This document shows positions 1 to 6,131 of a stretch of 10,796 nucleotides of DNA, in pieces. This DNA comes from an uncultured Phascolarctobacterium sp. (GTDB lineage: Bacteria > Bacillota > Negativicutes > Acidaminococcales > Acidaminococcaceae). The stretch covers positions 1 to 10,796 of the forward strand of contig CAMFZA010000044.1 in the NCBI GenBank assembly GCA_946002345.1, written 5' to 3'. The translations under genes and the position numbers were made by a program. Below the pieces are notes generated by a model. It was not told the origin of the DNA, searched no databases, and worked only from the letters and a program-made list of their open reading frames with translations. Numbering within the stretch: the first letter of the stretch is position 1; each line of letters starts with the position of its first letter.

Positions 1-1
1 G

Positions 2-1198
2 CCTCTTAGCACAGCAGCCAAGCAGCAGGCCAAGCTCAAGGATGATGCTATAAAGGCTGTACGCCTGCTTCCAGAGGGGCAAGCTGGCTCTAAGCTGCTT
101 GTAGACTTAAACAAGGAATGCCAATATAAGGTGTACCAGTTAGCAAATCCACATCGTTTGGTGGTGGATTTGTTTCGCAGCAATATCGGCAAGCAAAGTG
201 GGTCGTTGGCCAAGGGTGGGACCTATACCTATTTACAGGACGAAATGAACGGACGGCAAATCCAAGCGTATTTGGTAAGCGTGGAGCCTGATGCCCCCTA
301 TGAACTGTTGCCCTTTTCGGCAGCTGGCACCTATAATGGTCGTGGAAGGGTTTCGCAGTTTGCTGCACAAAAGAAGCTTGTAGCAGCCATGAATGCATCC
401 TATTTTGACACTGATGGTTGGGTTATCGGCAGCATCAAAAATAAGGGGCAGATGATGGCCATGGATGAGCAGCCCCGCAGTGGCTATGTGCTGAAAAATG
501 GTCGCCCGGATATTGTGCAGGATATTGGCTATTATGGTACTGTGAACCTGCCTAATGGGAAGCAGCTGGTGCTTAAGGGCATGAACCGAGGGCGGATTAG
601 CGAAGATTTGGTATTATATAATAGCTTTTACGCTCCTTCAACAAAAACTAATCAATGGGGGCGCGAGGTAAAAATAGTCAACAACAGGGTAACTGCCGTG
701 TCCACAGCAGGGAATATGGCAATAACTCCAGGAAGCGTTGTTATTAGCGGTCATGGTGCCAGCGCAGTGGCCTTGGCCCAGCTGAAGGTGGGGGACAAGG
801 TCAATATCAGTGCGACTTTGGGCAGCAGCGCTGCTGACGCGGCTGATACGGTGGGCAGTGGTGGCCCTCTACTGGTAGAGCATGGTCGCTTGCAGGTGCG
901 TGTTGAAGAAGAAAGAATAGCGGCTGACATTGCTAAGGGCCGTGCACCTCGTACCGCCTTGGGCATCAAGAAGGATGGCACATTGCTGATGTTAGTAGTT
1001 GATGGACGCAGTAATAATTCTGCAGGGTTGACTTTGACAGAGCTGGCTACCTATTTGCTACGCCTTGGTGCTCGAGAAGCGGTCAATTTTGATGGGGGAG
1101 GCAGCAGTGTCCTTGCTATTAATGGGCAGGTTGTAAACAGACCCTCCGACGGCAAGGAACGTCCGGTGAGCATCGGATTGGGCCTGTTTGCTAAGTAA
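2..1198 (+). CDS. AMIN domain plus phosphodiester glycosidase (NAGPA-like) protein, 5'-truncated
   Basis: The reading frame is open from base 2, so the true start lies before the window; 398 residues are visible. A GTG at 131 could be read as a start, but it falls inside a domain and should not be used. Visible residues about 19-58 look like an AMIN domain: a VRLLP strand, LLVDL, then the typical YQLANPHRLVVDLF ending. AMIN domains target envelope proteins to the cell wall or periplasm. The rest matches the phosphodiester glycosidase family (NAGPA, PF09992): NASYFD near residue 131, RTALG near 317, VVDGR near 332, NFDGGGSS near 362 and ERPVS near 386. In NAGPA this domain removes GlcNAc from a phosphodiester-linked sugar; bacterial members probably act on envelope glycopolymers. 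The substrate here is unknown. A signal peptide is expected upstream but cannot be seen. Domain calls are strong; the biological role is inference. Confidence 0.88.
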   Translation, partial: PLSTAAKQQAKLKDDAIKAVRLLPEGQAGSKLLVDLNKECQYKVYQLANPHRLVVDLFRSNIGKQSGSLAKGGTYTYLQDEMNGRQIQAYLVSVEPDAPYELLPFSAAGTYNGRGRVSQFAAQKKLVAAMNASYFDTDGWVIGSIKNKGQMMAMDEQPRSGYVLKNGRPDIVQDIGYYGTVNLPNGKQLVLKGMNRGRISEDLVLYNSFYAPSTKTNQWGREVKIVNNRVTAVSTAGNMAITPGSVVISGHGASAVALAQLKVGDKVNISATLGSSAADAADTVGSGGPLLVEHGRLQVRVEEERIAADIAKGRAPRTALGIKKDGTLLMLVVDGRSNNSAGLTLTELATYLLRLGAREAVNFDGGGSSVLAINGQVVNRPSDGKERPVSIGLGLFAK

Positions 1199-1237
1199 AG
1201 CATTATTGTCTGGGTGGATAGCTTGGCTGAGTACCAA

Positions 1238-1260
1238 GGCTTTGTGTAAAAGCCATTTTA
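1238..1260 (+). terminator. weak candidate terminator after the glycosidase gene
   Basis: A 6-bp stem, GGCTTT (1238-1243) with AAAGCC (1249-1254), has a 5-nt loop and is followed by ATTTTA. It lies 40 bp after the stop codon. The stem is short and the T-run is interrupted, so termination may be partial. The stronger hairpin at 1351-1377 could be the real terminator for this gene. Confidence 0.3.
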
Positions 1261-1286
1261 GTAACAAATAGTCCACAATTAGTTGC

Positions 1287-1315
1287 TTGTCAAATTATTG
1301 CCCACGCAGTATAAT
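1287..1315 (+). promoter_or_regulatory. SigA-type promoter for the S55 gene
   Basis: A -35 box TTGTCA (1287-1292; 5 of 6 consensus) and a perfect -10 box TATAAT (1310-1315) are separated by exactly 17 bp. Transcription would start near 1322, giving a leader of about 73 nt before the ATG at 1395. This is the best promoter match in the window. A terminator-like hairpin lies inside the predicted leader. Confidence 0.7.
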
Positions 1316-1350
1316 AAATACATATAGTATTTGTTTTTATTTAGCTTTTG

Positions 1351-1377
1351 CCGGCGGGAACTGCCTCGCCGGTTTTT
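1351..1377 (+). terminator. intrinsic-terminator-like hairpin just upstream of the S55 gene
   Basis: CCGGCG (1351-1356) pairs with CGCCGG (1367-1372). An inner GG/CC pair can extend the stem past a bulged T, and TTTTT (1373-1377) follows. It looks like a rho-independent terminator. It lies 152 bp after the glycosidase stop, only 17 bp before the next start codon, and downstream of the predicted promoter at 1287-1315. It may end transcripts of the upstream gene, or act as an attenuator in the leader of the S55 gene. Confidence 0.65.
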
Positions 1378-1394
1378 GACTATTAGGAGAGAAT

Positions 1395-3065
1395 ATGCGC
1401 ATTTTTATTATGGCCCTGTGTTTATGCTTGCAGTTGGCTGTGGCTGCAGCGTCCAATGTATCCTTAATGCCCATTCGTGATTTACGTCCTGGCATGCAGG
1501 GCATTGGAAAAACAGTAATTCAGGGTGACACTATCGAAGAATTTAATGTGGAAATTTTGGGTGTACAGGGTAGCGAGGCTACTGGTTACAGTATTTTTGT
1601 GCGTCTTTATGGGGATCTCATTGAAAAAACTGGGGGTGTTGCCCAAGGTATGAGCGGCAGTCCCGTTTATGTGGATGGTCGTTTGGTAGGTGCTGTTGCC
1701 TTTGGCAGAGTGTTCAATGACCCGCACTATTGCTTCTTGACACCTATTGGACGGATGCTGAGCCTTTTGGATGAGCCCAAAACTACTACACCCAGTGGCT
1801 GGCTGCCACAGGGTACCAGTCTGCAGGCAGGTGGCTTTACAGAATATGGACTGCACTACTTGCAGGAAAAATTGCAGCCCCTAGGCTTAGAGGCTGTGGG
1901 CCATGCAGGCAGTGGTCAGGCTTCCAGTAAGGAGCTGCAGCCGGGTAGCGCTGTAGGTGCTTCCATTATGCAGGGTGATTTGACTCTTGGTGCTTTGGGC
2001 ACAGTAACTTGGACTGATGACAAGGGTAATGTGCTGGCCTTTGGCCATCCCTTTATGCAACGGGGGAAGAGTAATTTTTATATGACTAAGGCTTGGGTGC
2101 TGGGCGTGGTGCCCAATATGCAAAGCAGCTATAAGGTGGGCAATATGGGGACGCCCATTGGGCGTTTTACTCAGGACCGTGCCAGTGGCATTGGTGGAGC
2201 TCAGGGGCAATTGCCCAAGACCATCCCTCTTTTTGTAACAGTCAATGATACAGGTCGAGGTCAGGGTAATAGCATCCGGGTACAGGTGGTAGAGGATGAA
2301 AAGCTGGCACCAGCCATTGTAGATGCCGCAGTGGTCAATGCCTTGAGCATGACAGCGGACCGCAATGGTGGTGGCACCGCAAGACTGCACTTTACCATTA
2401 CCGGTAGGGATAGCCAGAAAAAGACGCTGGTTATCGACCGGGAGAATATGTTTTATTCCAGTGATGCCTTGCTGAAAAACGTAAATGCCGAGTTAAGTGA
2501 GGCAATGACTATTTTGATGCAGAATAAATTTGAGTCTGTGGAGCTGTATGGCATTACCGTGGAAGCGCAGCTCAGTGAGCAGGTGCAGGTAGCCGAAATT
2601 CAACAGGTAAAGGCTGCAACTAACAAGGCTGTTCCCGGAGAGAAGCTGGCTATTGATGTAACCATGAAGCCCTATAGAGGCCAGGAATTTACGCGTACTG
2701 TTTATTTTAAAGTGCCCAAGGATTATCCTAAGGGGAAGCTGCACTTACAGGTGCGGGGTGGCAGCAGTATGGCCTGGATTATAGAGCTGCTGCGCAAGCA
2801 GCAACAGGAGGGCGTCCCTGCAGCCAAAAAGCAGGAGCAACGCCGAACCTTAGCCGATTATGTCAAGGCCACTAATAATGCGGATAAAAATAACGAAATT
2901 ATTGTGGATATTGCCACGGGACAGCAGTCCATGAATGATAATCCCAACGGGAAGGATGCAGGTCTGGCAGGGATGCTGGCCGGCTCCCCCTTTAAGCAAA
3001 AATTTCCCTTCGATTTTATCGTGGATGGCGAAGGGGAAGTTACTGTAGGAATTGGGGAAAAATAA
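1395..3065 (+). CDS. secreted SpoIVB-type peptidase S55 domain protein
   Basis: A 556-residue protein starting at ATG 1395, 5 bp after AGGAG (1385-1389). Residues 1-19 form a hydrophobic signal peptide ending in VAAA, so the mature protein should be periplasmic or envelope-bound. Residues about 24-130 carry the first family block: MPIRDLRPGMQGIGKT, then LIEKTGG and QGMSGSPVYVDG with likely nucleophile Ser87, then GAVAFGRVFNDP. The second block, GTVTWTDDKGNVLAFGHPF near residues 202-220, carries the likely catalytic His218. An acidic partner such as Asp74 is plausible but unproven. The C-terminal half (about 275-556) shows no domain I recognise. SpoIVB of spore formers has the His block before the Ser block and a PDZ domain; here the order is reversed and no PDZ is evident. 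The Firmicute enzyme cleaves SpoIVFA in sporulation. That role is not implied here; the target is unknown. Confidence 0.85.
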   Translation: MRIFIMALCLCLQLAVAAASNVSLMPIRDLRPGMQGIGKTVIQGDTIEEFNVEILGVQGSEATGYSIFVRLYGDLIEKTGGVAQGMSGSPVYVDGRLVGAVAFGRVFNDPHYCFLTPIGRMLSLLDEPKTTTPSGWLPQGTSLQAGGFTEYGLHYLQEKLQPLGLEAVGHAGSGQASSKELQPGSAVGASIMQGDLTLGALGTVTWTDDKGNVLAFGHPFMQRGKSNFYMTKAWVLGVVPNMQSSYKVGNMGTPIGRFTQDRASGIGGAQGQLPKTIPLFVTVNDTGRGQGNSIRVQVVEDEKLAPAIVDAAVVNALSMTADRNGGGTARLHFTITGRDSQKKTLVIDRENMFYSSDALLKNVNAELSEAMTILMQNKFESVELYGITVEAQLSEQVQVAEIQQVKAATNKAVPGEKLAIDVTMKPYRGQEFTRTVYFKVPKDYPKGKLHLQVRGGSSMAWIIELLRKQQQEGVPAAKKQEQRRTLADYVKATNNADKNNEIIVDIATGQQSMNDNPNGKDAGLAGMLAGSPFKQKFPFDFIVDGEGEVTVGIGEK

Positions 3066-3068
3066 TTA

Positions 3069-3097
3069 GGCATTTGTCATATTAATGCCATATTTTT
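3069..3097 (+). terminator. weak hairpin with T-run after the S55 gene
   Basis: GGCATT (3069-3074) pairs with AATGCC (3084-3089) across a 9-nt loop, followed by TATTTTT (3091-3097). It starts 4 bp after the stop codon. The stem has only three G-C pairs, so it is a weak or leaky terminator, and some readthrough into mlaE is likely. Confidence 0.4.
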
Positions 3098-3101
3098 AGT
3101 T

Positions 3102-3107
3102 TATAAT
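3102..3107 (+). promoter_or_regulatory. candidate -10 box of the mlaEFD operon
   Basis: A perfect TATAAT lies 32 bp before the mlaE ATG. No good -35 box occurs at 16-18 bp spacing. A TTGTCA at 3074-3079 is 22 bp away, which is too far, and is part of the upstream hairpin. This is either a weak or activator-dependent promoter, or a chance match in an A+T-rich gap. Confidence 0.35.
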
Positions 3108-3138
3108 TAAAGTATCAAGGAAGAAAAGGAATGGGACC

Positions 3139-3909
3139 ATGCTAAAAGCAATTTGTGAAGCATGTGGCAAAAGAATATTGGCCTTTTGCGCTGCCAGTGG
3201 TCGCATTACCATGCTGCTCATGCAGACCTTGCGGCGCCTGAAGGATGCGGATTGGCACGAGGTAGTCCGCCAAATGGCCCTTTTGGGCGCTGATTCCTTA
3301 CCTATTGTGCTGATGACCATTCTTTGTACGGGCATGGTTTTTTCTGTGCAAACAGCCAAGGAGTTTGTACGCTTGGGTGCTTCCTCCACCGTTGGAGGCA
3401 TTGTGGCCATTGCTATGGCCAGAGAGCTGGTGCCTGTATTGGTGGGCGTGGTGGTAGCCGGTCGCATTGGTGCGGCTATCGCGGCGGAGCTTGGTACCAT
3501 GAAGGTTACCGAGCAAATTGACGCCTTGCGGGTTATGGCAGCCAATCCGGTGAGCTTTTTGGTGGTGCCTCGCTTTATTGCCATGGTGCTGATGATGCCA
3601 CTTTTGGTGGTTTTTGCTAACCTCATTGGTAATATTGGCGGCTGGGTGGTGGCCCATTATTATGCTGGCATAGGCACCTTTACTTATACCAATTCTATTA
3701 AAATGCTGGCAGAGTTTTACGATGTTTTTGGCGGTATGCTCAAAAGCGCTGTCTTTGGTGGCATCATTGCCATCATTGGCTGCTATAAGGGCTTAAATGC
3801 TCCTAATGGAGCAGAGGGAGTGGGCTTGGCAACAACCGCTTCCGTGGTTTTATCCATTATTTTGATTTTTATTTTTAATTATTTCTTATCCATTTTGATT
3901 TATGTGTAA
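3139..3909 (+). CDS. mlaE: MlaE-family phospholipid ABC transporter permease
   Basis: A 256-residue integral inner-membrane protein, a normal length for the MlaE permease family (PF02405). It starts at ATG 3139 with AAGGA (3126-3130) 8 bp upstream. An amphipathic N-terminal segment (about 1-45) precedes membrane stretches near residues 53-72, 86-106, 145-172, 200-217 and 233-255. The family signature is clear at residues 107-130: AGRIGAAIAAELGTMKV followed by TEQIDAL. MlaE forms the dimeric membrane core on which MlaF (ATPase) and the MlaD ring sit, and moves phospholipid between the inner membrane and the MCE channel. The downstream gene is the matching ATPase, 12 bp away, so the two are surely co-transcribed. 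Direction of lipid flow cannot be told from sequence. Confidence 0.95.
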   Translation: MLKAICEACGKRILAFCAASGRITMLLMQTLRRLKDADWHEVVRQMALLGADSLPIVLMTILCTGMVFSVQTAKEFVRLGASSTVGGIVAIAMARELVPVLVGVVVAGRIGAAIAAELGTMKVTEQIDALRVMAANPVSFLVVPRFIAMVLMMPLLVVFANLIGNIGGWVVAHYYAGIGTFTYTNSIKMLAEFYDVFGGMLKSAVFGGIIAIIGCYKGLNAPNGAEGVGLATTASVVLSIILIFIFNYFLSILIYV

Positions 3910-3921
3910 GGAGTTGGCGTA

Positions 3922-4695
3922 ATGGCAGAGAAGCAACCGATGATTAAGATTCGCCAACTAAAAATAGTCTTTGGAGAGAAAGTAGTTCTCAATGATTTAG
4001 ATTTAGATGTGTATGCCGGCGAGACCTTGGCTGTTATTGGACCCTCGGGAACCGGCAAGAGCACGGTCATCAAGGTGCTGACGGGTCTTTTGGCTCCCAC
4101 TAGTGGCAGTGTGGTTATCGATGGGCAGGAAACCAGTAGCTATAGCGAAGAAGAGTGGGATGGACTGCGTAGTCGTATGGGAGTTGTCTTCCAATATTCC
4201 GCCCTCTTTGATTTTTTAAGTGTGGGAGAAAACGTAGCCTTTGGTCTAAGACGTCATTTTAAGCTGACTGAGGAGGAAATCCAAGGTCGTGTGGCTACCC
4301 TGCTGGATTTGGTGGGCATGCCCAATACCCAAAGCTTATGGCCATCGGAGCTATCCGGCGGTATGAAAAAAAGGGTGGCTCTGTCCCGGGCACTGGCCAT
4401 GGAACCGCGGCTTGTGCTTTACGATGAGCCAACCTCTGGTCTGGATCCGGTGATGACCATGACCATATCTCGTTTAATTCGCAAGACCCAGCAACAGCTG
4501 GGCTTGACTTCGGTGCTGGTAACGCACGATATGGCTTCTGCCTATTTTGCGGCGGACCGCATCGCAATGCTAGATAAAGGAAAAATCGTCCAGATTGGTA
4601 CGCCGGACGAAATCAGACAGAGCAAGAATCCTGTGGTGTATGCTTTTGTTAATGGACTGGAAAGGAAAGAGGAGGCTGGAGATGGGAGCAAGTGA
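3922..4695 (+). CDS. mlaF: MlaF-family phospholipid ABC transporter ATPase
   Basis: A 257-residue cytoplasmic ATPase that powers the MlaE permease. All ABC motifs are intact: Walker A GPSGTGKST (residues 40-48), Q-loop Gln91, signature LSGGM (144-148), Walker B LVLYDEP (164-170, catalytic Glu169), D-loop SGLD (172-175) and switch His202. The signature has Met after SGG, followed by KKR, as is usual in MlaF-type ATPases. The start ATG 3922 is preceded by AAGGAG (3908-3913), which overlaps the mlaE stop codon and indicates translational coupling. The 3' end overlaps mlaD by 14 bp. No MlaB-like STAS partner, which supports MlaF in E. coli, is encoded here. Confidence 0.96.
   Translation: MAEKQPMIKIRQLKIVFGEKVVLNDLDLDVYAGETLAVIGPSGTGKSTVIKVLTGLLAPTSGSVVIDGQETSSYSEEEWDGLRSRMGVVFQYSALFDFLSVGENVAFGLRRHFKLTEEEIQGRVATLLDLVGMPNTQSLWPSELSGGMKKRVALSRALAMEPRLVLYDEPTSGLDPVMTMTISRLIRKTQQQLGLTSVLVTHDMASAYFAADRIAMLDKGKIVQIGTPDEIRQSKNPVVYAFVNGLERKEEAGDGSK
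4670..4675 (+). promoter_or_regulatory. ribosome binding site that fixes the mlaD start
   Basis: A perfect AGGAGG lies inside the 3' end of mlaF, 6 bp before ATG 4682. It decides the mlaD start: the longer open frame from 4595 has no comparable site and would add 29 charged residues before the membrane anchor. Confidence 0.85.
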
Positions 4696-5950
4696 AGTAA
4701 AGGTTGGTGCTTTTGCGCTGGGTGGCGCAGTGGTGCTGGCAGGCATTATCACTTTTATGGGAGCCTTTTCCTTTGGTAAAAAGGGTTATGAGCTGCGCAT
4801 CAACTATCCCCAGGTTAGTGGGCTGATGCCCGGTCATGTGGTGCGCTATGCTGGTGTACAGGTAGGCACCGTGAAAAAGCTCAATGTATCTCCCGATAAG
4901 GTGGAGGTTGTTACAGAAATAGATGATAATATTAAAATTCCCCAAGGAGCAGTATTTACTATTGCTGCAGATGGTATTATGGGTGAAAAGTATGTCCATA
5001 TTGTGCCTCCGACCAAGCCGGGACAGGGCTTTATTAGAGAGGGCAGTACTCTCAAGGGAACTCCTGGGGGTGGCATGGATGAGTTCTTTGCCAGCTCGGG
5101 TGATCTGGTGACGCGCATGGAGCATATTGCCAGTGCCTTTGAGAATGTATTTGGGGATAAAGAGGTTCAGGAGTCCATGAAAAGAGGCTTCAAGAATATG
5201 CAGGGGATTACCGAGAATATGAATACCTTCACCAAGGTTATGGCGGAGGTGGCGGTGGCCAACCAGCAGGATATTACCCAAATGATTCACCAAATTAATG
5301 AACTGACCCAGCGGATGAACGGTACAGCCAGCCATATTGAAAGCATTATGAAGGGTGTGGATAATAATGGCGAGACTGGCAGAAATGCTGCTGCTCTGGT
5401 GAAGCATATGGCCGACACCACCAAGCGCATGGAAAACATCGTGCAGATGCTGGAAAACGTGGCTCAGGACCCTGCGACCCAACAGTCTCTGAAGGAAACC
5501 TTGGTCAACGTGAAGGAAACCAGTGCTAAAGCGAATCAGCTAATGGGGGCTTTGACTGATGCCAAAATTTCTGCTGACGCAGGCCATAGCGCCAAGGGCA
5601 GCGACTGGCGTGGCAATTTGGGCGTAACCATTCGTCCCAGTGAGAAGGCCTTTTTATACATGGGCGGCTATGATGTTGGGGAGGACAATAAGTTCGATTT
5701 TATCATGGGTCGCAAAATGGGCCAGGCTGCTGTGAGCATGGGAGCCATGCAGGGTGATTTTGGCGTGGGCTTGAGCTACGATTTTGGTAGGGATTTTCGC
5801 CTGTATTCCCAGCTGTATGACTTCGATGACGCCAAGGTGCGCTTGGGCGGCGAGCTGCGGCTGACGGATAGCTTTTCCCTATATGGGGAGACTATGGATC
5901 TTAGAGGTACCAAGCGCGATACCTATATGGGCGTGCGTACTTATTTCTAA
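4682..5950 (+). CDS. mlaD: MlaD: MCE protein with C-terminal predicted beta-barrel segment
   Basis: A 422-residue protein starting at ATG 4682, overlapping mlaF by 14 bp. Residues 9-29 are an uncleaved inner-membrane helix. Residues about 36-113 are a single MCE domain: YPQVSGLMPGHVVRYAGVQVG, then IPQGAVFTIAADGIMGEKYVHIVP. Residues about 131-300 are mostly helical with no Pro-rich breaks, as in MCE tails that form a central hydrophobic tube. Residues about 308-422 change character. They form eight or nine short strands with alternating hydrophobic and polar residues, separated by charged turns, and end YMGVRTYF with a terminal aromatic, as in outer-membrane barrels. E. coli MlaD is about 183 residues and lacks the last part. 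The inferred role is a ring spanning from MlaE to the outer membrane, replacing the MlaC shuttle. MlaD identity is certain; the barrel is a pattern-based prediction that agrees with what is reported for Veillonella MlaD. Confidence 0.92.
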   Translation: MGASEVKVGAFALGGAVVLAGIITFMGAFSFGKKGYELRINYPQVSGLMPGHVVRYAGVQVGTVKKLNVSPDKVEVVTEIDDNIKIPQGAVFTIAADGIMGEKYVHIVPPTKPGQGFIREGSTLKGTPGGGMDEFFASSGDLVTRMEHIASAFENVFGDKEVQESMKRGFKNMQGITENMNTFTKVMAEVAVANQQDITQMIHQINELTQRMNGTASHIESIMKGVDNNGETGRNAAALVKHMADTTKRMENIVQMLENVAQDPATQQSLKETLVNVKETSAKANQLMGALTDAKISADAGHSAKGSDWRGNLGVTIRPSEKAFLYMGGYDVGEDNKFDFIMGRKMGQAAVSMGAMQGDFGVGLSYDFGRDFRLYSQLYDFDDAKVRLGGELRLTDSFSLYGETMDLRGTKRDTYMGVRTYF

Positions 5951-5962
5951 ATTTGTGTAGTT

Positions 5963-6030
5963 GCCAAAAGGCGTTGAGAGCCTTCCCATTTTGAAGGGAA
6001 GGGAAACCCTTTGGCGGTGGAGGAGTTTCC
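5963..6030 (+). repeat. compound inverted-repeat element between mlaD and tolC
   Basis: Three sets of complementary arms are packed into 68 bp. GCCAAAAGG (5963-5971) pairs with CCTTTGGC (6008-6015) with one bulged A. Nested inside, CCTTCCC (5981-5987) pairs perfectly with GGGAAGG (5996-6002). GGAAAC (6002-6007) pairs with GTTTCC (6025-6030). The second and third hairpins share base 6002. No T-run follows, so it is not a normal terminator. The pattern resembles small dispersed intergenic repeats seen in many gut Firmicutes, but copies elsewhere cannot be seen from this window. It could stabilise the 3' end of the mlaEFD mRNA. Confidence 0.5.
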
Positions 6031-6057
6031 ATTATAAGCATGTTACAGAAATTTCAT

Positions 6058-6086
6058 TTTACTTTTTAGGTCAAAGTAAATATAAT
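6058..6086 (+). promoter_or_regulatory. candidate promoter of tolC
   Basis: TTTACT (6058-6063; 4 of 6 matches to TTGACA) and a perfect TATAAT (6081-6086) are spaced by 17 bp in an A+T-rich stretch. The start point would be near 6093, about 39 nt before the tolC ATG. It would let tolC be expressed separately from mlaEFD. TATACT at 6092-6097 is an alternative -10 with a poor -35. Confidence 0.45.
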
Positions 6087-6119
6087 TTTTTTATACTGAC
6101 TGGTTATTCAGAATTGATT

Positions 6120-6124
6120 GGAGG
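6120..6124 (+). promoter_or_regulatory. ribosome binding site that fixes the tolC start
   Basis: GGAGG lies 7 bp before ATG 6132. The frame is open back to a TTG at 5961, but this site and the signal peptide that begins at 6132 show that translation starts here. Confidence 0.85.
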
Positions 6125-6131
6125 TTTCCCG

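Noticed and set aside
1887..2390. Minus-strand open frame opposite the S55 gene
   Set aside because: Its translation is Cys/His/Thr-rich without domain features, and the opposite strand encodes a clear family protein.
1395..3065. Reading the S55 gene as a sporulation SpoIVB
   Set aside because: The motif order is reversed, there is no PDZ domain, and no sporulation gene is nearby. Only the domain family, not the sporulation role, is supported.
3096..3657. Minus-strand open frames opposite mlaE
   Set aside because: They are low-complexity shadows of a conserved permease gene.
4595..4681. Upstream extension of mlaD to an ATG at 4595
   Set aside because: It lies wholly inside mlaF, lacks a good ribosome binding site, and adds 29 charged residues before the membrane anchor. 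ATG 4682 has a perfect AGGAGG 6 bp away.
4649..5482. Long open frame on the minus strand (277 residues) opposite mlaD
   Set aside because: It is antisense to a well-supported mlaD, has low-complexity His/Leu-rich sequence and no recognisable domain. It is a by-product of mlaD codon use.
5981..6002. Hairpin after mlaD as an intrinsic terminator
   Set aside because: The stem is good, but it is followed by GGAAACCC rather than a T-run.
5961..6131. TTG start giving a 57-residue N-terminal extension of TolC
   Set aside because: The extension runs through an inverted-repeat element and a candidate promoter, has no Shine-Dalgarno sequence, and would bury the signal peptide that begins at 6132.
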